Positions 1 through 11,600 of a DNA stretch of 39,789 bases are shown piece after piece. The position numbers were made by a program, and so were the translations under genes. The notes beneath the pieces were generated by a model. It worked only from the letters and a program-made list of their open reading frames with translations. It had not been told where the DNA came from and did not search any database. The stretch lies in the IMG/VR virus record IMGVR_UViG_3300003702_000032, positions 1 through 39,789 of that record; one strand, given 5' to 3'. Position 1 is the stretch's first letter. Every line of letters begins with the position of its first letter. This DNA is from a virus.

Positions 1-6
1 TATCCT

Positions 7-264
7 CTATCCTAATGCAACAGCCATAGCTATACTAAATCCGGCTGACGGTAATGCTGCAATAGCGGTAGTATTGGTAGCAATGTTAGTAACATTTGTA
101 GCAACCTGAGTAGTATTCTTATTCGTCGCTTCAATTACATCTGTTGCTGTGCCTGAAAAAGAATTATTTAGAGTAGTAATATCTCCTACATCAACTGAAG
201 TAGAATTATATGTTGTTCTAAACACCTCTAAAGTTGCAGTACTTACTACGCTCCTATCAGCCAT
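7..264 (-). CDS. Small Thr/Asn/Ala-rich protein at the end of the baseplate operon
   Basis: An 85-aa protein of unknown function. It is complete: the stop lies at 7-9. The sequence is low in charge and rich in T, N, A, V and S, with heptad-like TNVTNIATNTTAI stretches around residues 50-70 and a hydrophobic glycine-containing tail (SAGFSIAMAVALG). Such composition suits a small fibrous or trimeric virion part, but no family is recognised. Its start overlaps the end of the 78-aa coiled-coil gene by 8 nt, so both are probably translated from the same late message as the baseplate genes upstream. The structural role is inferred from position and composition only. Confidence 0.6.
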   Translation of the reverse strand: MADRSVVSTATLEVFRTTYNSTSVDVGDITTLNNSFSGTATDVIEATNKNTTQVATNVTNIATNTTAIAALPSAGFSIAMAVALG

Positions 265-493
265 GGTCTTTTCCTTCCGTCAATAATGTTTTTAACATAG
301 TTTTTATTTCTGATATTTCAGACTTTATACTATTTATATCGTTAGTGTTATTCTCAATTATTTTTTTTTGTTTCTCTATTTTATTATGTCGTTCTAATGC
401 ATTAAGATATGCACTACGGTCTACATTTATAATAGCTCCTGATTCTGTATCTCGTACTAACTCTCTATGATCTTTTACTTGCTGCAAACTCAT
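257..493 (-). CDS. Small coiled-coil protein downstream of the DUF4815 gene
   Basis: A 78-aa hydrophilic protein. The C-terminal half (about residues 32-72) is a heptad-like helix with repeated I/L positions (IEKQKKIIENNTNDINSIKS...), strongly suggesting a coiled coil. The N-terminal 30 residues (VRDTESGAIINVDRSAYLNA) resemble short conserved proteins that follow structural genes in T4-like marine phages; I cannot name a family. Its start overlaps the stop of the 2206-aa gene by 4 nt (ATGA type), which argues for coupled translation and a virion or assembly role. That role is inferred from context. Confidence 0.65.
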   Translation of the reverse strand: MSLQQVKDHRELVRDTESGAIINVDRSAYLNALERHNKIEKQKKIIENNTNDINSIKSEISEIKTMLKTLLTEGKDHG

Positions 494-3400
494 AATGCTA
501 ACGCAATCGCTCTAAAATCTTTAATTAATGGCGGCCGTGCTGAATTAGTTCCTTGCATAACTATCTTAATAGAAAATGCAATAAACTCACTCAAGCTACT
601 AACTGAATATTGATATTCTTTAAAATCTAGTAAGTCTTTAGAAATAGGTACAGTAGTATCAGGAATACCTGATGTATTAAAAAACGTCCAACCTATATCA
701 TCAAATTCTTCAGCCGTATCTGTTCGGAGTGTCTTAAACATAACTTTAAGATTTGCTTCATCCATTATTACCCCATCTAATACAATCCTCAATGCGGTCG
801 CTGCATTTTTAAGTGTAACTTTCTTTGTCATATAAATGGCTGAGTTTTGATCTCCTGTTGGTTCTGTTGATTGTATATAAGGAACAGTAAGTGCACCTAA
901 ATTAGCAGCACTATTAATTTGATTTACTCTATTACCTACTGTAATAACTCCTCGTCGTTGCTCATCAATTACAGGACTCAAATTAGAAACAGTAGATGTT
1001 AATGAACAATGTAATGCAAATGATTTAACACCAGCCAATAGAGGTTCATTTGTTTCATTAATCTGTGAGCATATAATTTGTGGTAATCCAAACTGAAAAT
1101 TCTTATTCAACGGTACATTAAAAGCACTAGCTAAGGCTGTTTTTACAAATGCATTTTGTGCAGTAGAAGTAGTATTCACACTCCTACCTGTTGTAGTTTG
1201 TGCTGTAGCTGTAATAGCAGTTCCTGGTAACTCCATTGTTTGTACTTGAGCATACATGAGATCCATTGGAATATTTTTAGTACACGTTACTGCTGATCCA
1301 CCTCCTACTAATGAAGTAGCTGCAACAGTAGTAGTAGTGATTATAAAACTATCTAATTCTAATCCAGAAATAGAAGTATGTGTTTTATTAATTTCTGTTA
1401 ATGGTATCCCACCATTTCCTGTTGTTGGTATGGCTAACATAAAAAGTTCTACAACACTATTATCTTCATGTGATGCCGCCGTAGTTGCAACCCCAGAACC
1501 ATCAGCTACACCTCTAACACAACCACTTAATGTAGTAGAGCCATTATTTGTCGTATAGGTTATAACTTCTTGGTCTATTTTTATATAGGCAACTGTTCCT
1601 ACTGATCCAGTTGGAAAATTACTAGTATCATCAAGAACAATACTAGTAGCACTATCTGTGATAGCACCATTCAATGCATTATTACTAACTTCTGATTTTA
1701 CTCCATCTATGATAACATTATTATCGGTATCATACATACCATGATTTGGAAAACTAACCTTGACTGTTGCAGTAGTATTTTTAGTTTCTATTGGGTTAGC
1801 TGCTAATGTTGAAATACCTTTGTTAGCTGTTGTAAGCTCCTCATTTACTATTGTATAAGTACTTGTCAGTGTATTATCAAACGTAGCACGATACATTGTA
1901 AATTTTAAATCTTCTAATTGAGATGCTGTCCATGTAGAGGCATTCTGAGATTTAAAAAGTGATCCTAAATGTGGTTGCTCAGATATCGCTCTCACACCAC
2001 CAGTATCTATCTCGCCCATCTTTGCAATCCATACTTTAGTTTCTTTAGTATTCCCTAACAATACTACAGCATATTCTACACCCTGCTGAATGTATACTGG
2101 CGACGGGTATGTAAATGTTGTTGCTGTTGTTGCATCAGATGTTACCGTAATATCAGATGCTTGTTTTACTACTGTACTAAATGGTAAAATTGTTTTAGAT
2201 GGATAACCATTCTCCACAGTACGAATCTGCATTATAACTGCTCTGTTAGTTTCTTTCGCAGAGAAATAAATATCACATTTAGTTAAAAATTCACCACCTT
2301 CTTGATCCGACATAAAAGTTTGAGCTAAAGGATCGCTATGCCGCGGCCGGCGCTCTCCAATTTGTCGCGTTCTGGCAGATCCAGCAACTTCTCTTGTAAT
2401 CATTTGCGTTTGAGTTACAGTATCTACCGCAATTTCTGCATTCCTGACAGCATTAATTTGAGCTTGACGAGTTTCAATAGTACCTCTCGCCAAATAAACA
2501 GCATTACCCGCCGTATTAGCTACACCTGGAACTAAGTTGTTAGTTGAACTATCAGTCATACGAAACATTTTTTCACCAACTCTAAATCGAGTTGTATCTG
2601 AATTAGGTAGTCCAAAAGTTCCATAAATCTGTCCTAATGTATTCGTAATCATCGGCATAGAATTAACAGCTCCGCTAACTGTTGCTGATGTTGCATGCTC
2701 TGCCACTGTAGTATTATTCGCAGCTCTTGTTATACCTGTAAATGTTGTAGATGTAACTCCGGTATAAGTCATCTCCTCAGAAATAGTAAAACTACCACTA
2801 ACTGAAGTTACCTTAATTGTTCCGGTTGTTGGAAAACCTGTTGTAGAGTCTACTGTAACTGTTGTATCAGTTTTAGTTAAAGCTCCATTTGTAGTTGTAG
2901 AACCTGCACTTGAACCAGTAGGTTTAGAAAAAACATTAACATCCGTACCATCAAAGAAAGAATATAATCTTGTATTAGGTTTAAAATTCTCGCCTACAAA
3001 AGTTATATCCTTTGGTCTCATCCATGGTATAATTTCTATATTTAAAATTCTATCACCAATATTAACGTGTTGGATTCTTTCTTGCAAACGAGTATGAGCT
3101 CCTGTCATAATTTGCTGAACTTGAACCGTATCAACACTTCGTTCCATTAAATTATTTCCAGCCCACCATGAAGCTGACCGTCTGGTAGCTTCAGAACCTA
3201 CATTAAAATCTTCCCAGGCTCCCCACACAGTTCCAAACGCATTTTTATTTGTTCGGAGCATTTGCTCATAATTACCTTCAACATCTATAATAAGTTCGGG
3301 TACTCGGTTCGTATCAATCCATATATCAGATGCAGGATTAAGAGTTATGTTACCAACCCAATGGGTTACAAGGAAAGGATTAACACTTTCTACACGACTA

Positions 3401-6400
3401 GAATATGGTTGTGTTATAGTAGCTGTATGAGTATAAGGAAGTGTAATTAAATCACCAGTCTTAGCATAATTATCAGCCGTTCTTTCTGCGGTCGTAGTAT
3501 TTTCTTCTATCAATGCAATATTATCTAAAGTTGTTTCTGGACGTAAATGTCCTACTCGTGGAGCTACAGAACAATTATAATCTGGGTTTTGACTATCCCC
3601 TATATTATGTCCATAAAAATTATCAACAATAAAACCTGACTTAAATCTATCTAATCCATTGGCATCTTGAATTTGAAAACTAGCTGTATCTCTTTCTAGT
3701 AAAGCTAAGGATGTATAATATTCTAAATTAGCTATCCTACGATCAAGGAGGCCAATATCACGCATTGTATATCGTCTATTATCTACATATAATAATTTCA
3801 AATCATTAGCATTATAAGTATATGCCTGCATTTGAATCGTAGCCACTTGCATAGCAGATGTATTAGTAGCATCAGGATAATATGGTTCTTCATCTGATAC
3901 TCCTTCTACTATTTTAAAAGATCCATCTGATGTTAGGAACATAAGATCCCATCGAGGTAAGTAGAATGTAAAATCCATCCGAATATTATCATCTGGAACA
4001 ACAAGGTCTCCAGTAGAAGAACCCGTTCCTTCAAAAGCTCTGTTACTGAAAGAAAATGGAGCTGTACTGGCACCACTATTATCAGCAACACTAGGACGAA
4101 AATCTAATGAATCTCGTAATTCATAAAAACCCTTAGGGGCTAAAGTTTCTGGATCTACTTTGGTAGCATTATAAGAAGGAATTTCTCCATAAGGTACAGC
4201 GTTAGCATATGAATCTACACTAAAATAATCTCCCGAGCCTGAATGTCCAAAGTAATCATGGATTATAAGAAGCCGTCCAGTTGGTGTTAATGCTTCCGGA
4301 TTTCTAACAATTCGTGATATATCATAATATGAATCGCGTTGTCCTGTGTCAAGCTTATATCGTGATGTGATATTAGTATCACCAGTCGCTACTGCACTAA
4401 CTGTAGCAGTGTATCCTGAAGTACCACCTGTAATTGTATCCAGTGTAGTAAAGGTTCCCGCTGTTACAACATATGATAAAGAAGTACTTGGACTATTTAA
4501 AATTACCACACCCGTAGCTGCACTAACAGTTCCAGTAATAGTTTCTCCCGCTGTAAAAGTTCCAGTAGAATTCGCTATCGTTAGTGTAGGAGCTGTTGGT
4601 GCTACTGTTATACCACTTGATTCATAAACTGCTCGTAGCTTATAGGAATCTCCATAAGTCAATCCTATCTCTTTATCACCAACTCTTGCTCCATATATAT
4701 CAGAAAGAGACCCAGTAGTTATATCATCTTTAGCAATTGTTGCCTGTGTGCTTTTATTAGCAGTTTTAGTTTTCTGATTGGCTACTGCAATGGTTACCGT
4801 AGCTATTAATTTAATTTGACGACTAGTTCCTAATACCGAAGCATCAGTAATAGTAATTGTTCCAGTTGATGTTCCTGTAATGTTACCACTTACTGAAACC
4901 AAATCACCTACTGCGCCTGTCCCCGACCCCGTGGTCATCAACATCATCGTATAATTAGGTTTACTATACGCATCAAAAGTTTCTCCAGATCCTGCAGTAA
5001 ATGAAACCTGACTACTAGCGTCAGTTGTTCCTACAAATGTTCTTCGTACTGTAAAAGTTGTATCTGAAACATTACTGGAATCTAAAAGAGTTTTAACATC
5101 ATCTCTCGGCATCTTATAGAGGAGTATTAATTCCTCTTGTTCATTTAAAGCTGTTCGTTTTCGTGCAGCCGTAGACGTTGTTAATGAATTAGTAAGAGCA
5201 GATGCTATTGTAATAGTTGTAGCATCTGTGACTGCCGTTACTCTCCGTTGCTGAGCAGCTCCTGCAGCTCCACTTGGAAATGATACAATATCTCCAATTA
5301 CTAATTCAGTTTCAAAAGCTGTATTCTGTCCGCTGATAGTTGTTCCCGAACCTACATACGTTACCTGACCGGTAAGATCCTTGGAAGTATCTAAAGCTGT
5401 ATCTGATGTATAATCTTTACCCGAACCAGCAGTTTGTGCCATATAGATTTGTTTTACATCACGGTCTAATTGTTTGGCTGTAACTGCAGTTAAAAGTGCT
5501 GTTCCCGGCGCATCTGTGCTATCACTACTTGTTATAGTATCACCTATTACAAATGTTCCTACTGTCTGCATAACCTGAACAGTACTAGCTGAACTAATAT
5601 TTGCATAAACGATGCCTGTGGCTCCAGATGTTCCGCCTGTAATTAGAGCACCTGCTGTAAGAGTTGTAAAAGGAGACCCTATCGTAAGATTGGTCAACAT
5701 TGTTATATCAAACAAGTAATGTCTATATATTGATGTTGTATTAGAACTTGAAGCTCCATCAGTACCACTTGAATATTCAAACCCACGCGAACGTCCTAAG
5801 CCAACCAATGCTCCAGCTACAGTTCCTCTAGTAGCTGTTTGCTGATCATATAATTTTACATCTTTAAAAACATCTACAGTTGCTAGTCCTTGTGATCCAT
5901 CTGTTGTGTCAGGTGCCCCATAGATATCTGTAACATTAACAAAGTTCCCTAAATTAAAAGGAATGTTCTCATTATTTTTAGTAGAAGTATCTCGGGCTTT
6001 ATTAGCATTTACATAAGTAGGCGCTATAGTTTCTAATTCAAAACCATTTACATATGCTTTACCTGGACCAATCACATAAGTTAATTTATTTTCTAGACCA
6101 CCATTAGCTGCTGTATAAATTCCTCTATTCGTTCCATCATCTAGATTTTCTCGCGGTTCGAGGTCAAAATGTTTAACCACATAATCACCAGACTCATCAT
6201 CAGTTCGGCGAGCAATCATATCAGCCACCACCGCATATTGTGTAGCACGAACCTGACTTTGAACAAGTCCAACATCAAGTCGGATCAATTCTATAAAATC
6301 ACTATCATCAGTTGATGTAAGAGCTTTCTTACCGATAGCAAGTCTCATCCGAAATCTATGAGCACCTTTAGCTGCATAATTAGAAGAACCCGTAGCATTG

Positions 6401-7110
6401 TCTAATAGTTCTGGATCCATTTCAGGTGTAACTAATGTTTCAGTAATAATCCACCCAACACGATAAGATGGTGTGTTTGTATACTTGTCAAGAATAATAG
6501 TCGATGCTAAATTCTGAACCATAAATCCACGAATAAAATAAATCCCTGCATCTATACTAACAGATGTTCCTGTAGCTGTGGCTGAAGCAACCGCTAATTG
6601 TGCAGACGCTACATCTGCAGCATATGCCGGAGAACTACCAGCTGCTGTAATTGCCACACTTGAAGAAATCAATTCATTATTAGTAAATGTTTGTGTAACA
6701 TTATCTACCGTTGATGTATTAACATATTTTACAAAAAGAGTATCAGGATCTGTACCATCTGTGACTACATGATTAATCACTACAGCAGTAACACCTGAAG
6801 TAGCACCTGTAATAGTAGCCCCCACATATTGACCTAGATAATCAGTTAGAGTACCCGTTAAATATGTAGATTGTATTTTAACTGCAAAATACTGACTATC
6901 ATAAGTAACTGCTCCAGGAATAACCTGGGTCCCATGTTTGAACATATGGTCTCCAAATTGTTCAATTTGGTTCTGTAAGATAGTCTGAAGGGTTGTTAGT
7001 TCTCTGGCTTGTACTGCAAATCCAGGACGAAACAAAACTCGATAAAAGTCATTAGATAACTTCCAATCGTCCCAATATGGAGATACATCAAAATCTGTTT
7101 TAGCTGGCAT
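490..7110 (-). CDS. Giant DUF4815 virion structural protein (baseplate/tail periphery)
   Basis: A 2206-aa protein, the largest in the window. The N-terminus (DVSPYWDDWKLSNDF, then RPGFAVQARELTTLQTILQ and FGDHMFKHG, about residues 8-60) is the signature of DUF4815, found in large structural proteins of T4-like marine phages beside gp8. The interior carries shared modules of the type GETITGxTSxATGxV near residues 87-112, 480-503, 850-873 and 890-910, and FP-x-GT-I-K/Y-I...EEITYTG modules near 1410-1473 and 1810-1890. It starts 1 nt after the gp8 stop with no promoter of its own. The role in the baseplate or fibre attachment is inferred from family and synteny. No enzymatic motif was seen. Confidence 0.85.
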   Translation of the reverse strand: MPAKTDFDVSPYWDDWKLSNDFYRVLFRPGFAVQARELTTLQTILQNQIEQFGDHMFKHGTQVIPGAVTYDSQYFAVKIQSTYLTGTLTDYLGQYVGATITGATSGVTAVVINHVVTDGTDPDTLFVKYVNTSTVDNVTQTFTNNELISSSVAITAAGSSPAYAADVASAQLAVASATATGTSVSIDAGIYFIRGFMVQNLASTIILDKYTNTPSYRVGWIITETLVTPEMDPELLDNATGSSNYAAKGAHRFRMRLAIGKKALTSTDDSDFIELIRLDVGLVQSQVRATQYAVVADMIARRTDDESGDYVVKHFDLEPRENLDDGTNRGIYTAANGGLENKLTYVIGPGKAYVNGFELETIAPTYVNANKARDTSTKNNENIPFNLGNFVNVTDIYGAPDTTDGSQGLATVDVFKDVKLYDQQTATRGTVAGALVGLGRSRGFEYSSGTDGASSSNTTSIYRHYLFDITMLTNLTIGSPFTTLTAGALITGGTSGATGIVYANISSASTVQVMQTVGTFVIGDTITSSDSTDAPGTALLTAVTAKQLDRDVKQIYMAQTAGSGKDYTSDTALDTSKDLTGQVTYVGSGTTISGQNTAFETELVIGDIVSFPSGAAGAAQQRRVTAVTDATTITIASALTNSLTTSTAARKRTALNEQEELILLYKMPRDDVKTLLDSSNVSDTTFTVRRTFVGTTDASSQVSFTAGSGETFDAYSKPNYTMMLMTTGSGTGAVGDLVSVSGNITGTSTGTITITDASVLGTSRQIKLIATVTIAVANQKTKTANKSTQATIAKDDITTGSLSDIYGARVGDKEIGLTYGDSYKLRAVYESSGITVAPTAPTLTIANSTGTFTAGETITGTVSAATGVVILNSPSTSLSYVVTAGTFTTLDTITGGTSGYTATVSAVATGDTNITSRYKLDTGQRDSYYDISRIVRNPEALTPTGRLLIIHDYFGHSGSGDYFSVDSYANAVPYGEIPSYNATKVDPETLAPKGFYELRDSLDFRPSVADNSGASTAPFSFSNRAFEGTGSSTGDLVVPDDNIRMDFTFYLPRWDLMFLTSDGSFKIVEGVSDEEPYYPDATNTSAMQVATIQMQAYTYNANDLKLLYVDNRRYTMRDIGLLDRRIANLEYYTSLALLERDTASFQIQDANGLDRFKSGFIVDNFYGHNIGDSQNPDYNCSVAPRVGHLRPETTLDNIALIEENTTTAERTADNYAKTGDLITLPYTHTATITQPYSSRVESVNPFLVTHWVGNITLNPASDIWIDTNRVPELIIDVEGNYEQMLRTNKNAFGTVWGAWEDFNVGSEATRRSASWWAGNNLMERSVDTVQVQQIMTGAHTRLQERIQHVNIGDRILNIEIIPWMRPKDITFVGENFKPNTRLYSFFDGTDVNVFSKPTGSSAGSTTTNGALTKTDTTVTVDSTTGFPTTGTIKVTSVSGSFTISEEMTYTGVTSTTFTGITRAANNTTVAEHATSATVSGAVNSMPMITNTLGQIYGTFGLPNSDTTRFRVGEKMFRMTDSSTNNLVPGVANTAGNAVYLARGTIETRQAQINAVRNAEIAVDTVTQTQMITREVAGSARTRQIGERRPRHSDPLAQTFMSDQEGGEFLTKCDIYFSAKETNRAVIMQIRTVENGYPSKTILPFSTVVKQASDITVTSDATTATTFTYPSPVYIQQGVEYAVVLLGNTKETKVWIAKMGEIDTGGVRAISEQPHLGSLFKSQNASTWTASQLEDLKFTMYRATFDNTLTSTYTIVNEELTTANKGISTLAANPIETKNTTATVKVSFPNHGMYDTDNNVIIDGVKSEVSNNALNGAITDSATSIVLDDTSNFPTGSVGTVAYIKIDQEVITYTTNNGSTTLSGCVRGVADGSGVATTAASHEDNSVVELFMLAIPTTGNGGIPLTEINKTHTSISGLELDSFIITTTTVAATSLVGGGSAVTCTKNIPMDLMYAQVQTMELPGTAITATAQTTTGRSVNTTSTAQNAFVKTALASAFNVPLNKNFQFGLPQIICSQINETNEPLLAGVKSFALHCSLTSTVSNLSPVIDEQRRGVITVGNRVNQINSAANLGALTVPYIQSTEPTGDQNSAIYMTKKVTLKNAATALRIVLDGVIMDEANLKVMFKTLRTDTAEEFDDIGWTFFNTSGIPDTTVPISKDLLDFKEYQYSVSSLSEFIAFSIKIVMQGTNSARPPLIKDFRAIALAL

Positions 7111-7111
7111 A

Positions 7112-8557
7112 TTAGAATTCCACTATAAGCTTAATATTTTCTGTCTGATCTGTAGCCCTTGTGATAGGTGACCGATCTTCTGCATAAATGGTATTACCAG
7201 AATAATAATCAATCTCTGGATTTGTTAATGAAGCAATAGTACCAGTTGCAGCACCTGCTCCTGTTACTACTTCAGAGACTGCAAAAGCTGTTAATTTATT
7301 TTTATCAGCTCCCGATACTTCTACACCAGTCCATTGTGTTTGTATATACTTTAATATCCTAGTTGTACCGTCCCAAGAAACTACTAAACCTTTAGCAGCA
7401 GATGTCCCACCAGTAATTACTTCATCTACTACAAATGTTCCTGGTGCCGGCGATGCAGCAAATGTCATAGTTTTGAGTGCACTTAAAGTTGATGCAGTTG
7501 CAACTGTAGTAGTACCATAATTATACGGGTTAAGAACAACACCCACACGACGGAAATCTTGGTCAACTACAAAGTCTCCTGAACCTTCAGTGCTCGCTAT
7601 TGATGTATTAGTCATTATATAGAATCCACCAAGTTCATTTACAGCATTATATCCGTGACCACCTTTAGGTCCAATTATAGGAAGTACAACAGCGGATGTT
7701 GAAGGAGTTCCAATGTTTGAAATAGCATCTATATCAAGAGTTGCAAAAGTATATCCTGTTCCTGCTGTAGTTGATGCCACAGATGTTACTGCTCCACCAC
7801 TTACTATTACTGTAACTTCAGCACTAGCTCCGTCACCATTTACTGCAACTGCGGTATAGGTAGCGTTTGTATATCCAGCACCACCTGCCATAATCCTATA
7901 GTGTCGAATAGCTCCATCTACTGCTGCCGCTGACACTGTTGAATCTGTTGCCACTGGCATAAAATCTGCAGTTAAGAAATTTGTTATTTGACTCGTGGTT
8001 AATGTATACATATATTTCCATACATAATCATCACCAGTCGTTAATTCACTATTAGAGGTTCCTGTAGGTTCTACTGTTGAAGCTACTGCAGATCCTCCAC
8101 CGACGGTGGGCGCTCCCGGTGAGTTTCGCATACATTTATATACATTGTTAGCTGAACTCAATACATAAAAAAGTGTAGTCGAGGCCCAAAGATTTGTTCC
8201 GTTATTTACGGTCTTTACAATGTCGGATGCTGTTGCAGACCATTGTGCTCCATAATCACCTCTGTAATAATCATATGTCGTACCTGTTGTCCAATTATGT
8301 CGAGGTAAGGCATACTGAATATCTGTTGAGGTAATTCTTTTCGCTGCTTGCATATCTCGAAAGTACATGAATTCATCATCTACATTATCGAGAGGAGTGG
8401 GTGGCGCAGAATCAGTACCACCCCCATACGGAGTTGTGCTTGACCACGCTTGTGGCCTACCTACGAAAAGATAGAAAGACGTAAGTGCCTCACTAAAAGA
8501 CTCGTAGAACTGTTCTGCGTTGTTAAGTCTAAATTTATTTGTTACTATAGCTGGCAT
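7112..8557 (-). CDS. 8: Baseplate wedge protein gp8-like
   Basis: A 481-aa protein. The N-terminus MPAIVTNKFRLNNAEQFYES, followed by LTSFYLFVGRPQAW and FRDMQAAKRI, is typical of the gp8 baseplate wedge subunit of T4-like marine phages. In T4, gp8 binds gp10/gp7/gp53 in the wedge arm. The C-terminal third carries two copies of the short module also present in the neighbouring giant proteins (near residues 372-392 and 425-442), ending in the SPITRATDQTENIKLIVEF tail. The order gp25-gp6-gp7-like-gp8 supports the call. A perfect late promoter lies just upstream (8586-8593), with a purine-rich AGAGAGAA ribosome site between it and the ATG. Confidence 0.85.
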   Translation of the reverse strand: MPAIVTNKFRLNNAEQFYESFSEALTSFYLFVGRPQAWSSTTPYGGGTDSAPPTPLDNVDDEFMYFRDMQAAKRITSTDIQYALPRHNWTTGTTYDYYRGDYGAQWSATASDIVKTVNNGTNLWASTTLFYVLSSANNVYKCMRNSPGAPTVGGGSAVASTVEPTGTSNSELTTGDDYVWKYMYTLTTSQITNFLTADFMPVATDSTVSAAAVDGAIRHYRIMAGGAGYTNATYTAVAVNGDGASAEVTVIVSGGAVTSVASTTAGTGYTFATLDIDAISNIGTPSTSAVVLPIIGPKGGHGYNAVNELGGFYIMTNTSIASTEGSGDFVVDQDFRRVGVVLNPYNYGTTTVATASTLSALKTMTFAASPAPGTFVVDEVITGGTSAAKGLVVSWDGTTRILKYIQTQWTGVEVSGADKNKLTAFAVSEVVTGAGAATGTIASLTNPEIDYYSGNTIYAEDRSPITRATDQTENIKLIVEF

Positions 8558-8585
8558 GGTATTAGTTCTCTCTAATATTTATTAT

Positions 8586-8593
8586 TATTTATA
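8586..8593 (-). promoter_or_regulatory. T4-type late promoter upstream of gp8
   Basis: The minus strand reads TATAAATA, identical to the T4 late promoter core. It sits in the 45-nt gap between the gp7-like stop and the gp8 start. The predicted +1 (about 8580) leaves a roughly 23-nt leader containing AGAGAGAA before the ATG. In T4 such sites are used by RNA polymerase carrying gp55 and gp33. Confidence 0.7.
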
Positions 8594-8602
8594 TAGGTTG
8601 TG

Positions 8603-11600
8603 TTACGTCTTTCCTACTGTTATTTCGGCACTCATACATCGACCATTCTTTGGTGAACCCAACCAACTGGTTCTATCGTTAGCATATCCCTGCATAACTT
8701 TATCAATGGTTACTGTTGTGAGTTGGTCATCGAATAGTGCCCAATCGACAATTCTCCAACCAGTCTTTAGTTTGACTGCATTACGCACCTCGGTTAGATC
8801 GGTGGCATTTACATGAGATGCTGCTGACGTACTATTAGCACCTCTTGTTGCTCCAGTAAGGTTACCTGTACCTGACGCAGTAGACCTTCCTGTATATGTT
8901 ATTTCTTCTGTTTGTAACTTAATCGTTCCTTGTGTAGGAAGATTATCTGTAGCTGTTACCGGAATCGTCGTAGTTGATGAATCTATCCCACTACTGATAG
9001 TCGTTATCTTATTAATATATACCGGATAAACATCCATACTACCAAATGTTCTAGTTGATGTTGCTGAAGCAACTTGACTCGGCACCCATTTCCAATTATC
9101 TAAATCTCTATATGCCGGAGCAAAGCCATACTTCTGGCCAGACATAGATGTTGCTGGAAAAATTATTTTAATATATCGTCTAAGAAGTAAATCGTATTGA
9201 CCTAACAGCCCCCAAACTTCAACCACAGATGCAGTGACAGCACCTGCTGTAATAGTATCTGATGTAGTAAAGATTCCAGTAAGGGATGTATAAAATACAA
9301 ATCGGTGGCCCGCCGGATCTTCAGTATCACTGAATACTAAACCTGTAGCTCCAGAGGAACTTCCAGTAATTGTTTGACCATTAGTAAATGTTCCAGATCC
9401 TGTAACTCGGAGACTTGGAGTAGCATCAGCTTTATCTGTAGAATCTATAACCTTATCAGGATATGGATTGATTGTTCCTTGATCTGATGTTCCCAAACGT
9501 CTACCAATCAAAGACCTCCAAAGAAGTTTAAACAATCCTCCCAGACCAAAGATAGATGTTATATTTGCTATAGACTGCACTGCAGTTGCAATATCTACCT
9601 GTCCAAATACTTCCCAACCCGCTGGGTGTACTGATGCTATTAATCTATCTCGCCATGTATTAATAGAGGAGGCTGTCTTTACAACATAAGAATAATCTTG
9701 GTAATAATAACTGTCTTGAATCTTCTTAGTGTCATCACTTATAAATCCATCTTGATTTAAAAACTTACCAGAAGTTTCTCCTAATGTTCCGTGACTAGCT
9801 TTAAGAGCTGCGAGTGTATATGAATTTATTACAGCAGTCTCACCTGATAATGCTCCTGTAATAGTTTCACCTGACTTCTCCTCACCTCCTACAAAAACAC
9901 CTACCACATTAGAAAGCTTTATAATGTTTCTAGTTGTATCAGTATCTTTATAAGTACCTGTTGCTCCTGAAGTTCCTCCTGTTACCGTTTCATTAATAGT
10001 AAAGGTTCCAGAAATATCTGTACATAAGAAATTAGTATAAGCATTAATAGTTGTAGTGGCTGTATAATGAACACCAGCATCAACAATTTTAACATCTCTA
10101 ACCGCACCAACATTAGTTCCTTTAGCATATATTGTACCACCGGTTCTAGAACCTGTTGTAGGAAGAGTAAGTAATGGAGTTGCTGTATAACCATATCCTT
10201 CAGATGTTACTTGGACATCAGTAATGTCACCAGTGCCACCACCAGCTTCCTGTACAATCTTGTTCCCTAAAGCTCCATCAGCAAAAACAGTATCAGGTTC
10301 TAATACAATATGGTCTACAGCAAGCATATCATATGCCTGTTGTTGCTTCACATATACATCCGTATCTACTGTAGTAATCGTAGCTTGGTAGGCTGTAGTT
10401 CCACCCGAAATAATTTCATTAACAGTAAAAGTTCCCGACACAACAACATAATCTATAACAGTAGAAACATCATTAAGTAAAACCGTACCAGTAGCTGCTG
10501 AAGTCTTACCTGTTATTGTTTCACCTGGTTTAAATGTTCCCGTAGAGCTTCTTACTATTAACTCCGCATTTTCCGTAAGTATCTGACCGGCTCCATAACC
10601 CCCACCAGAGTCTAATGTAATTTCCCACGCACCGACTAAATCTCCAGCTTCTGGCGATATACTACCATTTACTATAGTTACTTTTCCTGCTAAATTTGTT
10701 CCATTTGTATTTGCATTATTAACAGTAATGATATCATTTATTTCATAATTAGACCCACCGGCATCCACAAACATTTCAGAAATCGTACCAGAGGTTAATG
10801 AATCTATACCAACAGCAGCATCATTACCATTTGCCCCACTTACTGTAAGTGGATCAGCTATAGCATAATACTGACTTGATACTGAAGTAGTGAGATCATA
10901 AGAAGTTACAATGCTTGCTAATTTACCATAAAGAGTAACATCATCATCATCATTAGCTGTTGCTGTAATTGTATGACCTGTTGCAAAGGTTCCTACTACA
11001 CTATCAGTGCTTATAATTAATTCATATACTGCTTCGCCCGCGAAAGTATAAGCCACTACATTATCAATAAGTGCAGTGGCTTTAGATATAATAGGATAAC
11101 CTAAACTATAATAAGCACCGCCTACAAGAATTGAAGTGTCTAAAACTGCCGATTGTGTTATCTCTTGACCAATAAGTTTTAAAAGATTCGAGGTGCCTGT
11201 AACACTAGTTTCTTGTTTAACTTGAGCTCCGTCTTCCAATAATATAAAAATATCACCTGCTGTAGTAGAGGCATCCTCCATTAAAATAGTATCATCTCTT
11301 AATGTTACTCGGAGAATTTGATCCTCTATCCAAGTTCCATCAGAAACCCGAAGCATATCCTTAGTTGGATAATAAAGTATAGGATCTTCATTAAGAAGTA
11401 TTCTAAAAAATAATTCGTGACCTTTTTTTGTTCCTTTTGACCGATATAGATCCTTAATATTTTTTAGAAGATTTCTTTCATTAACTCCTGCAGTTAATTC
11501 TCTAGGAATTGTTCTCAAGAAAGATTCTTTAAACTCATCAAAAAATTGATCTATGGTTTCATCAACATCTGCATATTGCATAAGTTGCTGAATATTTTGC